From a virus: DNA of 24,731 nt. Under the pieces are notes generated by a model that had not been told where the DNA came from, made no database searches, and saw only the letters and a list, made by a program, of their open reading frames with translations. The DNA is taken from positions 1-24,731 of IMG/VR virus record IMGVR_UViG_3300023301_000093; one strand, 5' to 3'. How positions within the stretch are numbered: the first letter of the stretch is position 1; each line of letters starts with the position of its first letter. Both the position numbers and the translations under genes were made by a program. Shown here piece after piece: positions 15,606-23,816 of this stretch.

Positions 15606-16520
15606 TTAGGTCGTAGGAATTGTCACTCGCATTGCGAAATGCATTGAGGGGTCAGAGTAGACCGCCGCAGGGCGATATGCTTTGATTCTCATGTTATTTA
15701 TTGTAGCATCTACGCCCTGACCCAAGTCTTCGTTTACGACCTCGACATTGCCTAGGTGGACGTCAACAACACCAGTTGCGTACATCCATTTGTTAGTGAC
15801 AGAAGCAGCAGCGCCTGTCGCACCTACTGGGCCATTACCTGAGTAACCAGAGCCAATAACTACTTGTGTTCCAAGACGTGTCATAACACTTCCTGGGTAC
15901 TCGTCATCACCTTTTCTGTAGAGGAGACGAGTGCCTAAGTCTGAGGCGATGTCGCGTGTCATGTGGATAACACCGTTTTCGCCTAATGGTGATTCTGAGA
16001 TTGCTTGCTCAAGGTACATGAGAGAAATTTGTGGAGTAAATGCTCCTGCAACTGGGATTGTAGAGTCTCCAGTTTTACTCAGGTACATGTTGCCTGAGCC
16101 AACTTCTTCTACATCTGGGGTAGTGCTGACTAACGCACGGGCTGCTGGGCCATCCCAAAACTCGAGCTCTACGGCCTTCTGAGTAACAGCATCAAGCTCT
16201 TGCTTTACGCGGTCGAACCTGTCTTGGCCTAAAATGCCAAAGGTCGAGGCAAAATCTTCTACATCAATAAAGAACGGAACGTAGTTTAAGTAGCGGGCTT
16301 CAGACTGATTGTCTGTGAGCTCGCCGCCCGTTACTATAGCGTCGTTTACGGTTAGAAGACGCACGTATGACGGCATGGTGTTGAATTCTTTATCGAAGCC
16401 ACGAATCCAACGCTCGTCATACTCACTACCAGTGTGGGATGTAGTGCTTGCAACGCTCAGAAGCCCGCAGGGAGCGGGAATTAACTTTGTAGCGGGGAAA
16501 ACCCCTCTAAATATAGCCAT
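15606..16520 (-). CDS. Capsid-associated structural protein next to major capsid gene
   Basis: A 304-residue protein immediately after the major capsid gene. I associate its pattern with a conserved actinophage family at this position, from memory. Segments include GSEYDERWIRGF (31-42), RFDRVKQELDAVTQKAVELE (101-120), then FWDG, GVIHMTRD at 183-190, VVIGSGYSGNGP at 220-231, KWMYATG at 244-250 and YSDPSMHFAM at 288-297. The mix of a helical segment with E-x-E-F-W followed by strands resembles HK97-fold capsid or encapsulin-like proteins, so it may be a second capsid-shell or head-completion protein. No transmembrane or enzyme motif is visible. ATG 16520 has AAGGA close upstream (spacing about three), with GAGGAG further up as an alternative. 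Structural role is likely, exact role uncertain. Confidence 0.68.
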   Translation of the reverse strand: MAIFRGVFPATKLIPAPCGLLSVASTTSHTGSEYDERWIRGFDKEFNTMPSYVRLLTVNDAIVTGGELTDNQSEARYLNYVPFFIDVEDFASTFGILGQDRFDRVKQELDAVTQKAVELEFWDGPAARALVSTTPDVEEVGSGNMYLSKTGDSTIPVAGAFTPQISLMYLEQAISESPLGENGVIHMTRDIASDLGTRLLYRKGDDEYPGSVMTRLGTQVVIGSGYSGNGPVGATGAAASVTNKWMYATGVVDVHLGNVEVVNEDLGQGVDATINNMRIKAYRPAAVYSDPSMHFAMRVTIPTT

Positions 16521-16587
16521 TTTTCCTTATTCTCCTCTGCGGGTTCTAAACATTGCTTTTACTTATTACTTATTGCGTGAATCGGGC

Positions 16588-18744
16588 TTATAGCTCAATT
16601 GTGGATGATGCTACTCCACCAAGAGTGTCGCGAAGTGCAGCAGCTGCACCGTTGACATTGATGGTTGAAGTAATAGCAAGACCCTCAACGCCAACCTTGG
16701 CAACGCCTTCGAAGGTCTCAACGAACATCTTGTAATCGTTGGTTCCAACTAGGGTGCTGTCACGGATGATTCCGAGGTCCAAAGTACCTCCGTCTAGGAA
16801 CAAGAATGTTCCTTCGGCGAATAGGTACCAAGTGAACGAGTCAGCAAACTCAAGAAGTGCAGTTGCACCCTGAGCACCGTATACGTTCTGGTCCATTGAG
16901 TAGCTCACGACTACGCCGCGGCTTGCGATGTAGCCATCAATCTCAGCGTAAGCGTTGAGAGTGCTGTCTCCAGGCATAGACAAAGCAAGGTCAGCAGCCA
17001 TAGCGTCTTTTACCCAAGTAGGGATGATTATACGCAATGGAGCGTCAGCTTCTAGGCGGTGACGTGAACGGTAACCAGCAGCAGCGCGGCCAATCTGAAC
17101 CAAGAAGTCGCGACCAAAACCGATTAGGTTTGTAGTCGTAACTGCGGTCGAGGAGCCAGCAATCTTGCCAAGCAAGTTCTGCTCTGCTTCACGTGCGTGC
17201 TGAATTAGACCAAGCTCGTTGTGACGAGAAATCAACTCAGGGTAAGCGCGTGTTGCAAGGTTACCAAACTGCAACTGAAGAGTGATAGCGTCGGTTGAGA
17301 CGGTATTCTCTGCAGCAGCTTCAACGGTCAAGCTTAGCTTGGAAGATGGGTTTGGGGTCTCAGCTGCATCGTTAGCAGCAGTCCAAACACCAACAGCGTC
17401 AGCATACTCTGACAGCATAGGGGGGGTAACATAACGGATACCACCACGGTCAGCCTGGAAACGAGGCAGAGCGTCACGCACTGGGCGAGCGGTCGAACCA
17501 TTTCCAAAAACGTCGTAGCGGGCTTCGAAAGGAGCAACGTGTCCACCAGCCGCAACGATAGCCTCAGGTGATACAAGATTACTAATCTTGAGCCTGTTGC
17601 TTTCAGCGTCTGAGGTCAAGGTGCGGCTCTCAGGGTAGGACTGAGTGATTGATGCAACAATGTGCTGCTCACCGTCCCCACCATTCACGCGACGAAGCGC
17701 GTGTAGGCGTTTTGCCATTGCCTCAGCAACGGTACTCATGTCATCTAGCGTACTACCAGCTGTGTATCCAGGAATATCTGCACCTGCCGTGATTGCCACG
17801 GGAGAAGCGGTCTCCTTGGATGCCAGACGGCGGTCCGCTGGTACCTCTAGGTCGAGGTTGTCTGCATTTTCGGCAGAAGCGGTCACAGGTGCCTCCATAG
17901 TTTCTTGAGCTGATAGTTCAGCTGCGTTTGATTTGATTTCTTCGTTTGTTGCGGCTTCAGCTGAAACCTCGACCTCAGTTGCGGCTTCTACCTCAGAGTC
18001 CACGGAAGCTTCTGCTTCTGCACCCTCTTTGACGGAAGCAACCTCTTCGGTTGATACTTCTACTTCGGCGGTTTCTACTGCAGCTTCAGCTTCAACAACT
18101 GTCTCCACGGAAGCCTCTTCGGCTTCTACTTCAACAACTGTGTCTTCTTCGGCAGCAGCAGTGACTGTCTCTTCGGCGGATGCCTCTGAGACGGTTTCGT
18201 TTTCAATTGAGAGTTCGGTAGTCTCTTCCACTTCAGTTGATGCTTCAGACATTGTCTTCTTCTTTTCCATTTCGTCCTCTTCCTTTTCGGAATCGGATTC
18301 GGTTGGAGTTTCGGATTCGGCTACTGGAGCCTCGTCTTCCATCTCCTCGGATGCTGGCATTGCAGGAACGTCAGGCTCAGGGGCTACCTTCTCTTCTTCA
18401 GAGTCCATAGCGGCCTCTGAGTCAGATGGGGTCATCTCCTCGTCTTTCATTTCTTCTTTGCCTTCGGAAGCAGTCATATCTTCTTTAGCGTCATCGCCAT
18501 ATACGCGGTTAGCTGCTTCAGCAGCCCGCTGGGCGAGCTCCTGAACTGCGGCCTCGCGCTGCTTGACTTCGCCGCGAACGGCCTCAAGCATGTCGGCAAG
18601 CGACGTCATCGCGTCAACTGTCTGTGAGGAAGGTTCCTCGTTCTCAACCGCTTCGAATTCGGCGACAATCTGCTCTTGTAGCTCGGTAACCTGGTCGGCA
18701 CCTAGCTCAGCGAGCTGATTCATCATCTCTTTAATACGGTCCAC
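16588..18744 (-). CDS. Major capsid protein precursor with giant acidic N-terminal pre-domain
   Basis: A 718-residue capsid precursor. Residues 1-85 are a coiled coil (LQEQIVAEFEAVENEEPSSQ at 22-41). Residues 88-285 are low-complexity acidic sequence: within 91-280 I count 57 Glu, 9 Asp, 9 Lys, no Arg and no aromatic residue. From about 310 on it is a HK97-fold capsid protein: AITAGADIPGYTAGS at 317-331, the common N-terminal segment of mature actinophage capsid proteins, RPVRDALPRFQADRGGIRYV at 420-439, LATRAYPELI at 496-505 and LRIIIPTWVKDAMAADLALS at 570-589. No separate scaffold gene is seen, so residues 1 to about 310 probably act as a built-in scaffold removed by the upstream protease. 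The start is GTG 18744, fixed by AAGGAGG four bases upstream; the next in-frame ATGs are at codons 7 and 8. Confidence 0.92.
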   Translation of the reverse strand: MDRIKEMMNQLAELGADQVTELQEQIVAEFEAVENEEPSSQTVDAMTSLADMLEAVRGEVKQREAAVQELAQRAAEAANRVYGDDAKEDMTASEGKEEMKDEEMTPSDSEAAMDSEEEKVAPEPDVPAMPASEEMEDEAPVAESETPTESDSEKEEDEMEKKKTMSEASTEVEETTELSIENETVSEASAEETVTAAAEEDTVVEVEAEEASVETVVEAEAAVETAEVEVSTEEVASVKEGAEAEASVDSEVEAATEVEVSAEAATNEEIKSNAAELSAQETMEAPVTASAENADNLDLEVPADRRLASKETASPVAITAGADIPGYTAGSTLDDMSTVAEAMAKRLHALRRVNGGDGEQHIVASITQSYPESRTLTSDAESNRLKISNLVSPEAIVAAGGHVAPFEARYDVFGNGSTARPVRDALPRFQADRGGIRYVTPPMLSEYADAVGVWTAANDAAETPNPSSKLSLTVEAAAENTVSTDAITLQLQFGNLATRAYPELISRHNELGLIQHAREAEQNLLGKIAGSSTAVTTTNLIGFGRDFLVQIGRAAAGYRSRHRLEADAPLRIIIPTWVKDAMAADLALSMPGDSTLNAYAEIDGYIASRGVVVSYSMDQNVYGAQGATALLEFADSFTWYLFAEGTFLFLDGGTLDLGIIRDSTLVGTNDYKMFVETFEGVAKVGVEGLAITSTINVNGAAAALRDTLGGVASSTIEL
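17890..18483 (-). other. Low-complexity acidic coding segment of capsid precursor
   Basis: It codes for residues 88-285, dominated by Glu, Ala, Val, Ser and Thr with E-V-E-A-type units. At DNA level it is an imperfect GAA/GAG/GCT/GTT-rich stretch. That bias removes stop codons on the opposite strand and creates a long spurious plus-strand frame. It includes a Met-rich part (residues 90-164) and a Val/Ala part (170-280), suggesting two sub-blocks. Confidence 0.85.
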
Positions 18745-18755
18745 TGTCCCTCCTT
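18745..18755 (-). promoter_or_regulatory. Strong ribosome binding site fixing GTG start of capsid gene
   Basis: The minus strand reads AAGGAGGGACA followed by GTG. AAGGAGG is close to the full anti-Shine-Dalgarno complement, with a short four-base spacer. It is the strongest such site in the window, as expected for the most abundant protein, and argues against starting at the in-frame ATGs 18-21 bases further down. Confidence 0.8.
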
Positions 18756-18767
18756 AGGGCAGTTACA

Positions 18768-18783
18768 TAGGACGGGTGTCCTA
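18768..18783 (-). other. Hairpin in capsid leader (6-bp stem, 4-base loop)
   Basis: TAGGAC and GTCCTA are perfectly complementary around an ACCC loop (minus strand). It lies 12 bases above the AAGGAGG site. No T-run follows. It could protect the processed 5' end or influence ribosome loading. Confidence 0.5.
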
Positions 18784-18826
18784 CTTGCTTATAGTCGAGG
18801 CCAAGGGACTCCTAAACGCACAAGGC

Positions 18827-18841
18827 GTGGAGGCACTCCAC
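18827..18841 (-). other. Hairpin in capsid leader (6-bp stem, 3-base loop)
   Basis: GTGGAG and CTCCAC are perfectly complementary around TGC on the minus strand. It is GC-rich, but the sequence after it (GCCTTGTGCG) has no T-run, so termination is not supported. It sits about 64 bases past the stop of the protease gene. Confidence 0.5.
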
Positions 18842-18905
18842 CTACATATAATGTTACATAGGTTGAAAGGTAGTGATTGTACGAATAGTCGCTTAGATGT
18901 GGTTA

Positions 18906-21900
18906 TTAGGTAAGGAGTCTTAACAGCTTTGACATCTCGGAAGAAATCTCACTTTGATTGAAATAATCTCCGCCAGACATAAATCTCTTTAGGTCAGCAG
19001 TAGCTACATCCGCGTCTTCGTCGCCAATTTTGGCCTCAACGCGCTCAATCATCTCTTCCATAAGCTGTTGCAGAGGGGCAGGTACATCGCTGTACCTAAC
19101 CTTCTGAGCTTCTTCCCCGAAGTCAAAGGGTAGGTTGGCAATTACTTCGCCTAACTTCCCAGAACTCTCACGAATGTTCTCTAAAGCTTCAGGATTAAGT
19201 GCTTTTGCGTCCAATCGGTCAACAATCCCGATTAATTTCTGAGCAGACTCGGTTGCTTGGTCGACATCCCCTGACTTATCGAAGTTCTCAATCTCTTCAG
19301 CTTTTTCAACTGCGTCACTAAGACCAGCAATGCCTAGGTCTGTTTTTAGTCGGGCTAGAACCTTACGGAACTTGCCAGAAGTATCACGAGGCTGGGTGTC
19401 AGGAGTGAGCTTAGGTGTTGCGTCTTCGTTTGCGCGAGAAGTTTTTTCTACTCTTAGAGCTTCAATCTCTTCAGGCGCTAGTCCTTTTAAATCTTCGTCA
19501 TCTCCTGCTGCCGCAGTGATACCTTTCTCAGTAAAAACTGCTTCTAAATTTTCGGAATCAAGAGTTTTTTTTAGAGTTAGCGCCTCTGAAACGGCAAGCG
19601 TTCGTTCGTGTAGTGAAAGTTCTTCACCATCTGCGCTGTACTGGGTGCTCCACTTTGGTGGAAGCAAGTCCTCGCGCTTTAGGCCACGAGCGCGAATCAT
19701 AATGTGCTTGCGAACAGCACCCTTAGCTCCAGACCTTGCTCGTCCGTATGCACGGACTGCATTGCGTAGGTCAGAGATGTTTCTGATTGGGAAAGAGCCA
19801 TCAGGCATAGCCTTGCCTTCTCTGGCAAGACGGCGACGGACGCGGCGAGGGACAACGGCAAGTTCATTCTCTGGGTCATCGTCCATCATCTGAATCATGT
19901 ACTCAACCGACTCATCGTCTTCTTCTTTAGCCCCCTTAACACGGTCAGACAATTCATTCATGCGCTGAAGGTTTTCAGAGCGAATCTCATTGCGAGCTTG
20001 AGCAAAGCGACTACGTGCATCAACAAGTTGCGGTTCGGACTGAGCAACTGCAAGAGCGTCAATTCTTGCGTTCAACTCGGCAAGTGGGTCGCTTCTTAGC
20101 TGAGCAAGCATGCTTGCACCAGCAGCCACCAAAGCCATAACTTGACCCGAGGCAACTCTTGCTCGAGCAATTGGGAATCCAGGCACGTTTACCTGACAAA
20201 CAGCAACTAGTTCTAGACTGCCTTTAATAGGCCTCCAGTCACCAGAAGGTGCCGAAGCACGAGCTGCACGAATCTGCTCTGGAGTAGTTCCAGAGCGTAG
20301 TGACCCAGCAACCCAGATACCATAAGAATCTTCTCCAGCATGAACGTCAGCAAAAGCCGACCCTGTGTCGTCGTAGTGCTTTGCAGCCTGCTGAGCAGAT
20401 GCCTCAAGACCAGCGTGACCGCCAGCAAGAGTTAGCTGCCCAACTTCAACATCTGAGCCCTCGTTGGTACGAACTACTCCAGTGTGGAAGTACGAATACT
20501 TGCTGCGGCTCCGAGGTGGCTTTGTTCCAAAAGCCATCCCAATGTGGTCAACGTGCCATGCGGCAATGTGACCAAACACGCGTCCATCGTCCCCAATAGT
20601 TAGTGGAGTAGCTTTTTTAAGATTTGGGTCATCGAACCAGTCGATTGGCGGCTCGTTCGGGATTGCACCAGCAACCATTCCGCAGGCAACTAGCGCAGAA
20701 GCGTCTAGCGGGTTCACGTTATCTACGTAAATACCGTCTGGTTGCATTGTTTCCTCCTCGGAGTCGATAGTTTCATCAACAATCTGTATGAAGCACTCCT
20801 GAAATGCTGGCTTGGGTACGATAGTGACAGCCATTACACGAGCACTTGTTATATTTATTCTACCTGAGCTAATGTCCTTTGAGTCGTCCCCAGTATCCTC
20901 TGGAGCTTCTTCATCGGCCTCAAACTGGTCCATATCGGCAGATACTCCACGGATAAACCCGTAGCGAACTAGTCTTTCTGCTTCTAGGCCAAATTCTCCA
21001 GAATCAAAGACACCTATAGCGTTACCGATGCCCTCATTGGTTCGCTCCATGTAAGTAATTTGTCCTACAACTACAGAACCATCGTGACCGTTGCCAGTTT
21101 TAATCTGCCACAAAAGCGGTAACGGAAGGTCTCGCATAGAGATAGAGCCCTTTTGGAAAATACGGTTATCGCCAGTCTCAGCCCCCTCGGGGATTACTAG
21201 AGGAATCGAGAACTTTGCACCGTGCTCTGTAGGAGTAGCGCCAATTCGCCCTGCCATCCTAGACTTAGCCGATGTTGCACGCGCACGTAATGTTGCCGTC
21301 TCGACGATAGCCGCTTCTGTCTTTAGACCGCGTAGTTCGGTAGTTTGGATTTCTGCAGAAGCTTTAAGGGCTTTACCCTTTTTCTTGCCAACATTGTTTT
21401 TGTCTCCAGGCCATACGCCAGTCATCTCTTTATGTCTAAGTGCGCAATATCCTTTGGAACGAGGCCCCATATACTTCTTTAGCTGGCGATTGCATCGGGT
21501 CCAGTCACCAGGAGTGTTCCAGCGAATCTTAAGTCCGCCTTTTCCTACGGTCCAGTAACGGCGCAAAGCGCCAGCATTGCCCTTGTTGCGGTCAGCACCG
21601 CCAGCAGCCATAAGTGCAGAAATTATTGAGTTGTTGGTCAAAGCAAAATGTGACTTTACGGTAACACTAGCTGTAACAGCATCTCCGTCAATCTGTTCGG
21701 TAACAACTGCCAAGGTCTCTGTATCCAGTACAATTACAGGAGGGGGGGTAGGGCTGTTTAAATCGGCAAGAATCTGCCCATCTTTAATCCATTTGCCAGG
21801 CTTTCTAATAAAAGTGACTGGGGATATTGTCTTCGTGGTTGCTGGGATTAAGCAAACTAAATTCATAACCGCTTGAGGGTCATCGTCAGCAACAATAGCC

Positions 21901-23816
21901 AAATACATAGGCTTTACATCAGTGGTTTCTGGAGTTAGCTCACGTGCTTTGCCGTCTGCAGCTGCGGTGAGTCCCTCGGCAGAAAGCTTAGTTGGGTCAA
22001 ACTTGTCGTCCCAAGTATTACGGTTTTTGGCTCCAACAACTTCGTCACGAGACTTCTTGTCGTTTACGTCTACACCAGAGTACGTTTTAGGTGTGTACCA
22101 ACTTGAGTAAGTCTGTCCAGAACCTTTGCCAGACTTATCGCCGTACACAGAATCTAACCAGTCGCGGAGAAGTGGCTCGTTGTAGACGTTCTCTGTTGTG
22201 GCAGGGTTCCATCCAGGCTTAGCTGTGCCGTCTGGGTTAAACGCACCTTCGTGGTAGCGCCCTAGCGCAGTGTTGATGTCTGGTACAGCTTTAGGTACAA
22301 ACGGAGGAATCGGGTCACCGTCATACTCAGGGGCTAACCTCTGGTCTCCAACCCAAGAACCCCAGTCCTGCACTAATGTGTTTACATTAGAAGCAGTTAG
22401 AGGCGGAAGTGTTCCAGGAAGCCGAGCATTTGGCTGGTCAAGGGGAGTTCTTGGCTCACCGAGGATTCCACTAAAATCTAGGCTGCTAGAAGGAAAGTTA
22501 GACTGAGCTACGGGCTCGAAAGTATCCACCTGTTGGGTTAAGCCACCAGCAACTGTTACAGACTCGCCGTTAGCAAGTTCAACAGTTACAGTCTCGTTTT
22601 TTGCGTCTTGCGCAGTTATTACGCCTTTATAGCTAGCGTCTCCGCCAATAATGACTGTAGAGCCGTTCTTTGAGAAGCGGCCCATCATGTCACGAACCTG
22701 CGTCTCAGCTCGCTCTGACCTTTCTTCTGGAGTGTCTACTCCTGGACTTGTGTCAACGGAAGGCTGCTCAGCAAACATTGCTACGCCTGAAGCCATAAGA
22801 CCGTCGTCGAACTCGTCTTCTTCCTCTAAAAAGTCAGGAGTGTCGTTGCTTAACTGGTCTAGCAATTCAAAGTCAAGCTCTGGCATTGCCATTTCAAACA
22901 TTTCTGTCTCTTCAAAGTTAATCTGCTTTAGGAAAACTGGCTCCATGGGAGTGTTGTCCAACATTGCAGAACAAGAAATTGCCGTCTCTCGGTCTACAGG
23001 AATGTGAGTTTTTTGGCCCTTATCGTATGGGTCGTCTAAAGCTTTATCGTAAGTTGCAAAGTCATTTTCAACATTGCCCATGTCTTCCCAAGACCCGCTG
23101 TCCCAGAATCTACATGTTCCGTCTTCGTCAACTTTATATAGTCGGTCAATAGCGCCGACTGTCAAGTCTATGCGAATGTAAAAATCAGGCTCAACGCCAG
23201 TAGCAGCATAGGAGCCGTAGTCAAGCTTCTGCTCTGTGTAGTACTCGTCATATCCGCCAGCTGTTACCCCGTCTTGAGAATTCTCGCGCTCAACAATGGC
23301 AGATGCCCAGCGCTGTGCAGCATCTCCACCCCAAAGTGCCCAAGAAATACGGCCGTTAGATGGGTAGTTATCTTCTGCAGGCTTGTAGCCTTTTGCCTTC
23401 TTGTCAACTTCGTGACGAGGAAAATACTTAGCGATGTGGCGTACTTTTTGAATTCCAATTTGGCCACCCGCAATTAAGGTCCTTGCGCTATTCAGACCAA
23501 CAGGAGTGCCACCGCGCTTTTCTTCTTTTCTCCAAGCTAGCCCTCTTTTGGCTTCTGAGACAACTGACTTAGGAATTGTGTACATACGGTCATTAGCCGA
23601 TAGAACTTTGATATCTAGTTCGGTGATAGCGGCTCTAGCCAACTCTGCCGAAGGACCCTCGGGCTCGGCAGCTGAAGCATCCCACTGCGCTGAGGCAATG
23701 AGAGTTTCGGACTCGTCTATGGAGATAACAGTGTTGGATAAAGTGTCAACAATGACAGCTCGTTCGTTGTCTGTGTATAGGAGTCGGGTTTCGTGCTTGC
23801 CGTGGTATTCCATCAT
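18906..23816 (-). CDS. Giant capsid maturation protease polyprotein (two protease-like domains)
   Basis: A 1636-residue protein. Residues 78-175 are a compact domain recalled from other phage proteins (GGTPVGLNSART at 102-113, KVRHIAKYFPRHEVDKK at 124-140, YPSNGRISWALWGGDA at 151-166). At 210-325 there is a conserved strand/helix region, and at 370-430 a possible small beta domain. At 748-804 a Cys/His segment contains YW...KIRW...C775...C791...H795...PG. A prohead protease domain at 868-1015 has candidate catalytic H911 (GHDGSVVVG) and S959 (RGVSAD). A second protease-like domain spans 1056-1220 with H1147 and S1191 and the closing LELVAVCQVNVPGFPIAR. Residues 1338-1388 match a common phage domain (DGSFPIRNISDLRNAVRAYG at 1339-1358). 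The protease would cut the capsid precursor encoded next. Most usual prohead proteases are 200-300 residues. Its start overlaps the upstream stop as TAATG, with a second ATG at codon 2. Confidence 0.85.
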   Translation of the reverse strand: MMEYHGKHETRLLYTDNERAVIVDTLSNTVISIDESETLIASAQWDASAAEPEGPSAELARAAITELDIKVLSANDRMYTIPKSVVSEAKRGLAWRKEEKRGGTPVGLNSARTLIAGGQIGIQKVRHIAKYFPRHEVDKKAKGYKPAEDNYPSNGRISWALWGGDAAQRWASAIVERENSQDGVTAGGYDEYYTEQKLDYGSYAATGVEPDFYIRIDLTVGAIDRLYKVDEDGTCRFWDSGSWEDMGNVENDFATYDKALDDPYDKGQKTHIPVDRETAISCSAMLDNTPMEPVFLKQINFEETEMFEMAMPELDFELLDQLSNDTPDFLEEEDEFDDGLMASGVAMFAEQPSVDTSPGVDTPEERSERAETQVRDMMGRFSKNGSTVIIGGDASYKGVITAQDAKNETVTVELANGESVTVAGGLTQQVDTFEPVAQSNFPSSSLDFSGILGEPRTPLDQPNARLPGTLPPLTASNVNTLVQDWGSWVGDQRLAPEYDGDPIPPFVPKAVPDINTALGRYHEGAFNPDGTAKPGWNPATTENVYNEPLLRDWLDSVYGDKSGKGSGQTYSSWYTPKTYSGVDVNDKKSRDEVVGAKNRNTWDDKFDPTKLSAEGLTAAADGKARELTPETTDVKPMYLAIVADDDPQAVMNLVCLIPATTKTISPVTFIRKPGKWIKDGQILADLNSPTPPPVIVLDTETLAVVTEQIDGDAVTASVTVKSHFALTNNSIISALMAAGGADRNKGNAGALRRYWTVGKGGLKIRWNTPGDWTRCNRQLKKYMGPRSKGYCALRHKEMTGVWPGDKNNVGKKKGKALKASAEIQTTELRGLKTEAAIVETATLRARATSAKSRMAGRIGATPTEHGAKFSIPLVIPEGAETGDNRIFQKGSISMRDLPLPLLWQIKTGNGHDGSVVVGQITYMERTNEGIGNAIGVFDSGEFGLEAERLVRYGFIRGVSADMDQFEADEEAPEDTGDDSKDISSGRINITSARVMAVTIVPKPAFQECFIQIVDETIDSEEETMQPDGIYVDNVNPLDASALVACGMVAGAIPNEPPIDWFDDPNLKKATPLTIGDDGRVFGHIAAWHVDHIGMAFGTKPPRSRSKYSYFHTGVVRTNEGSDVEVGQLTLAGGHAGLEASAQQAAKHYDDTGSAFADVHAGEDSYGIWVAGSLRSGTTPEQIRAARASAPSGDWRPIKGSLELVAVCQVNVPGFPIARARVASGQVMALVAAGASMLAQLRSDPLAELNARIDALAVAQSEPQLVDARSRFAQARNEIRSENLQRMNELSDRVKGAKEEDDESVEYMIQMMDDDPENELAVVPRRVRRRLAREGKAMPDGSFPIRNISDLRNAVRAYGRARSGAKGAVRKHIMIRARGLKREDLLPPKWSTQYSADGEELSLHERTLAVSEALTLKKTLDSENLEAVFTEKGITAAAGDDEDLKGLAPEEIEALRVEKTSRANEDATPKLTPDTQPRDTSGKFRKVLARLKTDLGIAGLSDAVEKAEEIENFDKSGDVDQATESAQKLIGIVDRLDAKALNPEALENIRESSGKLGEVIANLPFDFGEEAQKVRYSDVPAPLQQLMEEMIERVEAKIGDEDADVATADLKRFMSGGDYFNQSEISSEMSKLLRLLT

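Larger units (their letters stand above)
18762..18862. repeat. 10-bp direct repeat GTTACATAGG flanking the leader hairpins
   Basis: GTTACATAGG occurs at 18762-18771 and again at 18853-18862, 91 bp apart. The two hairpins lie at or between the copies. In a 161-base gap an exact 10-bp repeat is unlikely by chance. It could be a protein-binding site pair; nothing else supports that yet. Confidence 0.6.
18745..18905 (-). other. Structured leader between protease and capsid genes
   Basis: The 161-base gap is the longest in the window. On the minus strand it holds an AT-rich stretch (complement of 18843-18863) that could contain a promoter -10 such as TATGTA or TATAAG (complement of 18788-18793). 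No convincing -35 was found. There are two perfect short hairpins and a 10-bp direct repeat. No coding frame is supported. It is the natural place for extra transcription or mRNA-stabilising structure for the capsid gene, but that function is inference. Confidence 0.5.

Noticed and set aside
17896-17898. Internal ATG (codon 283) as the true start of a short capsid protein
   Set aside because: Only a weak AAGAAA precedes it, while the GTG at 18744 has AAGGAGG. The long frame is continuous. Proteolysis explains the mature form better.
17933-18544. 203-codon plus-strand open frame, Ser/Ala/Val-rich
   Set aside because: It lies antisense to the acidic Glu/Ala/Val-coding part of the capsid precursor. 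The biased codons there remove stops on the opposite strand. No ribosome site or recognisable protein.
18827-18841. GC-rich hairpin read as a terminator of the protease gene
   Set aside because: The stem is perfect but no T-run follows on the minus strand; kept only as a hairpin.
19330-19893. 187-codon plus-strand frame antisense to the protease gene
   Set aside because: Low-complexity Ser/Arg product, no family, and the opposite strand has a clear conserved protein. All other genes here are on the minus strand.
21091-21558. 155-codon plus-strand frame
   Set aside because: Shadow of the protease domain region; no coding signature of its own.
18906-23816. ADP-ribosyltransferase or MuF domain in the giant protease gene
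   Set aside because: Such fusions occur in actinophages, but I saw neither the R/H...STS/Y...ExE pattern nor a MuF-like helical segment.
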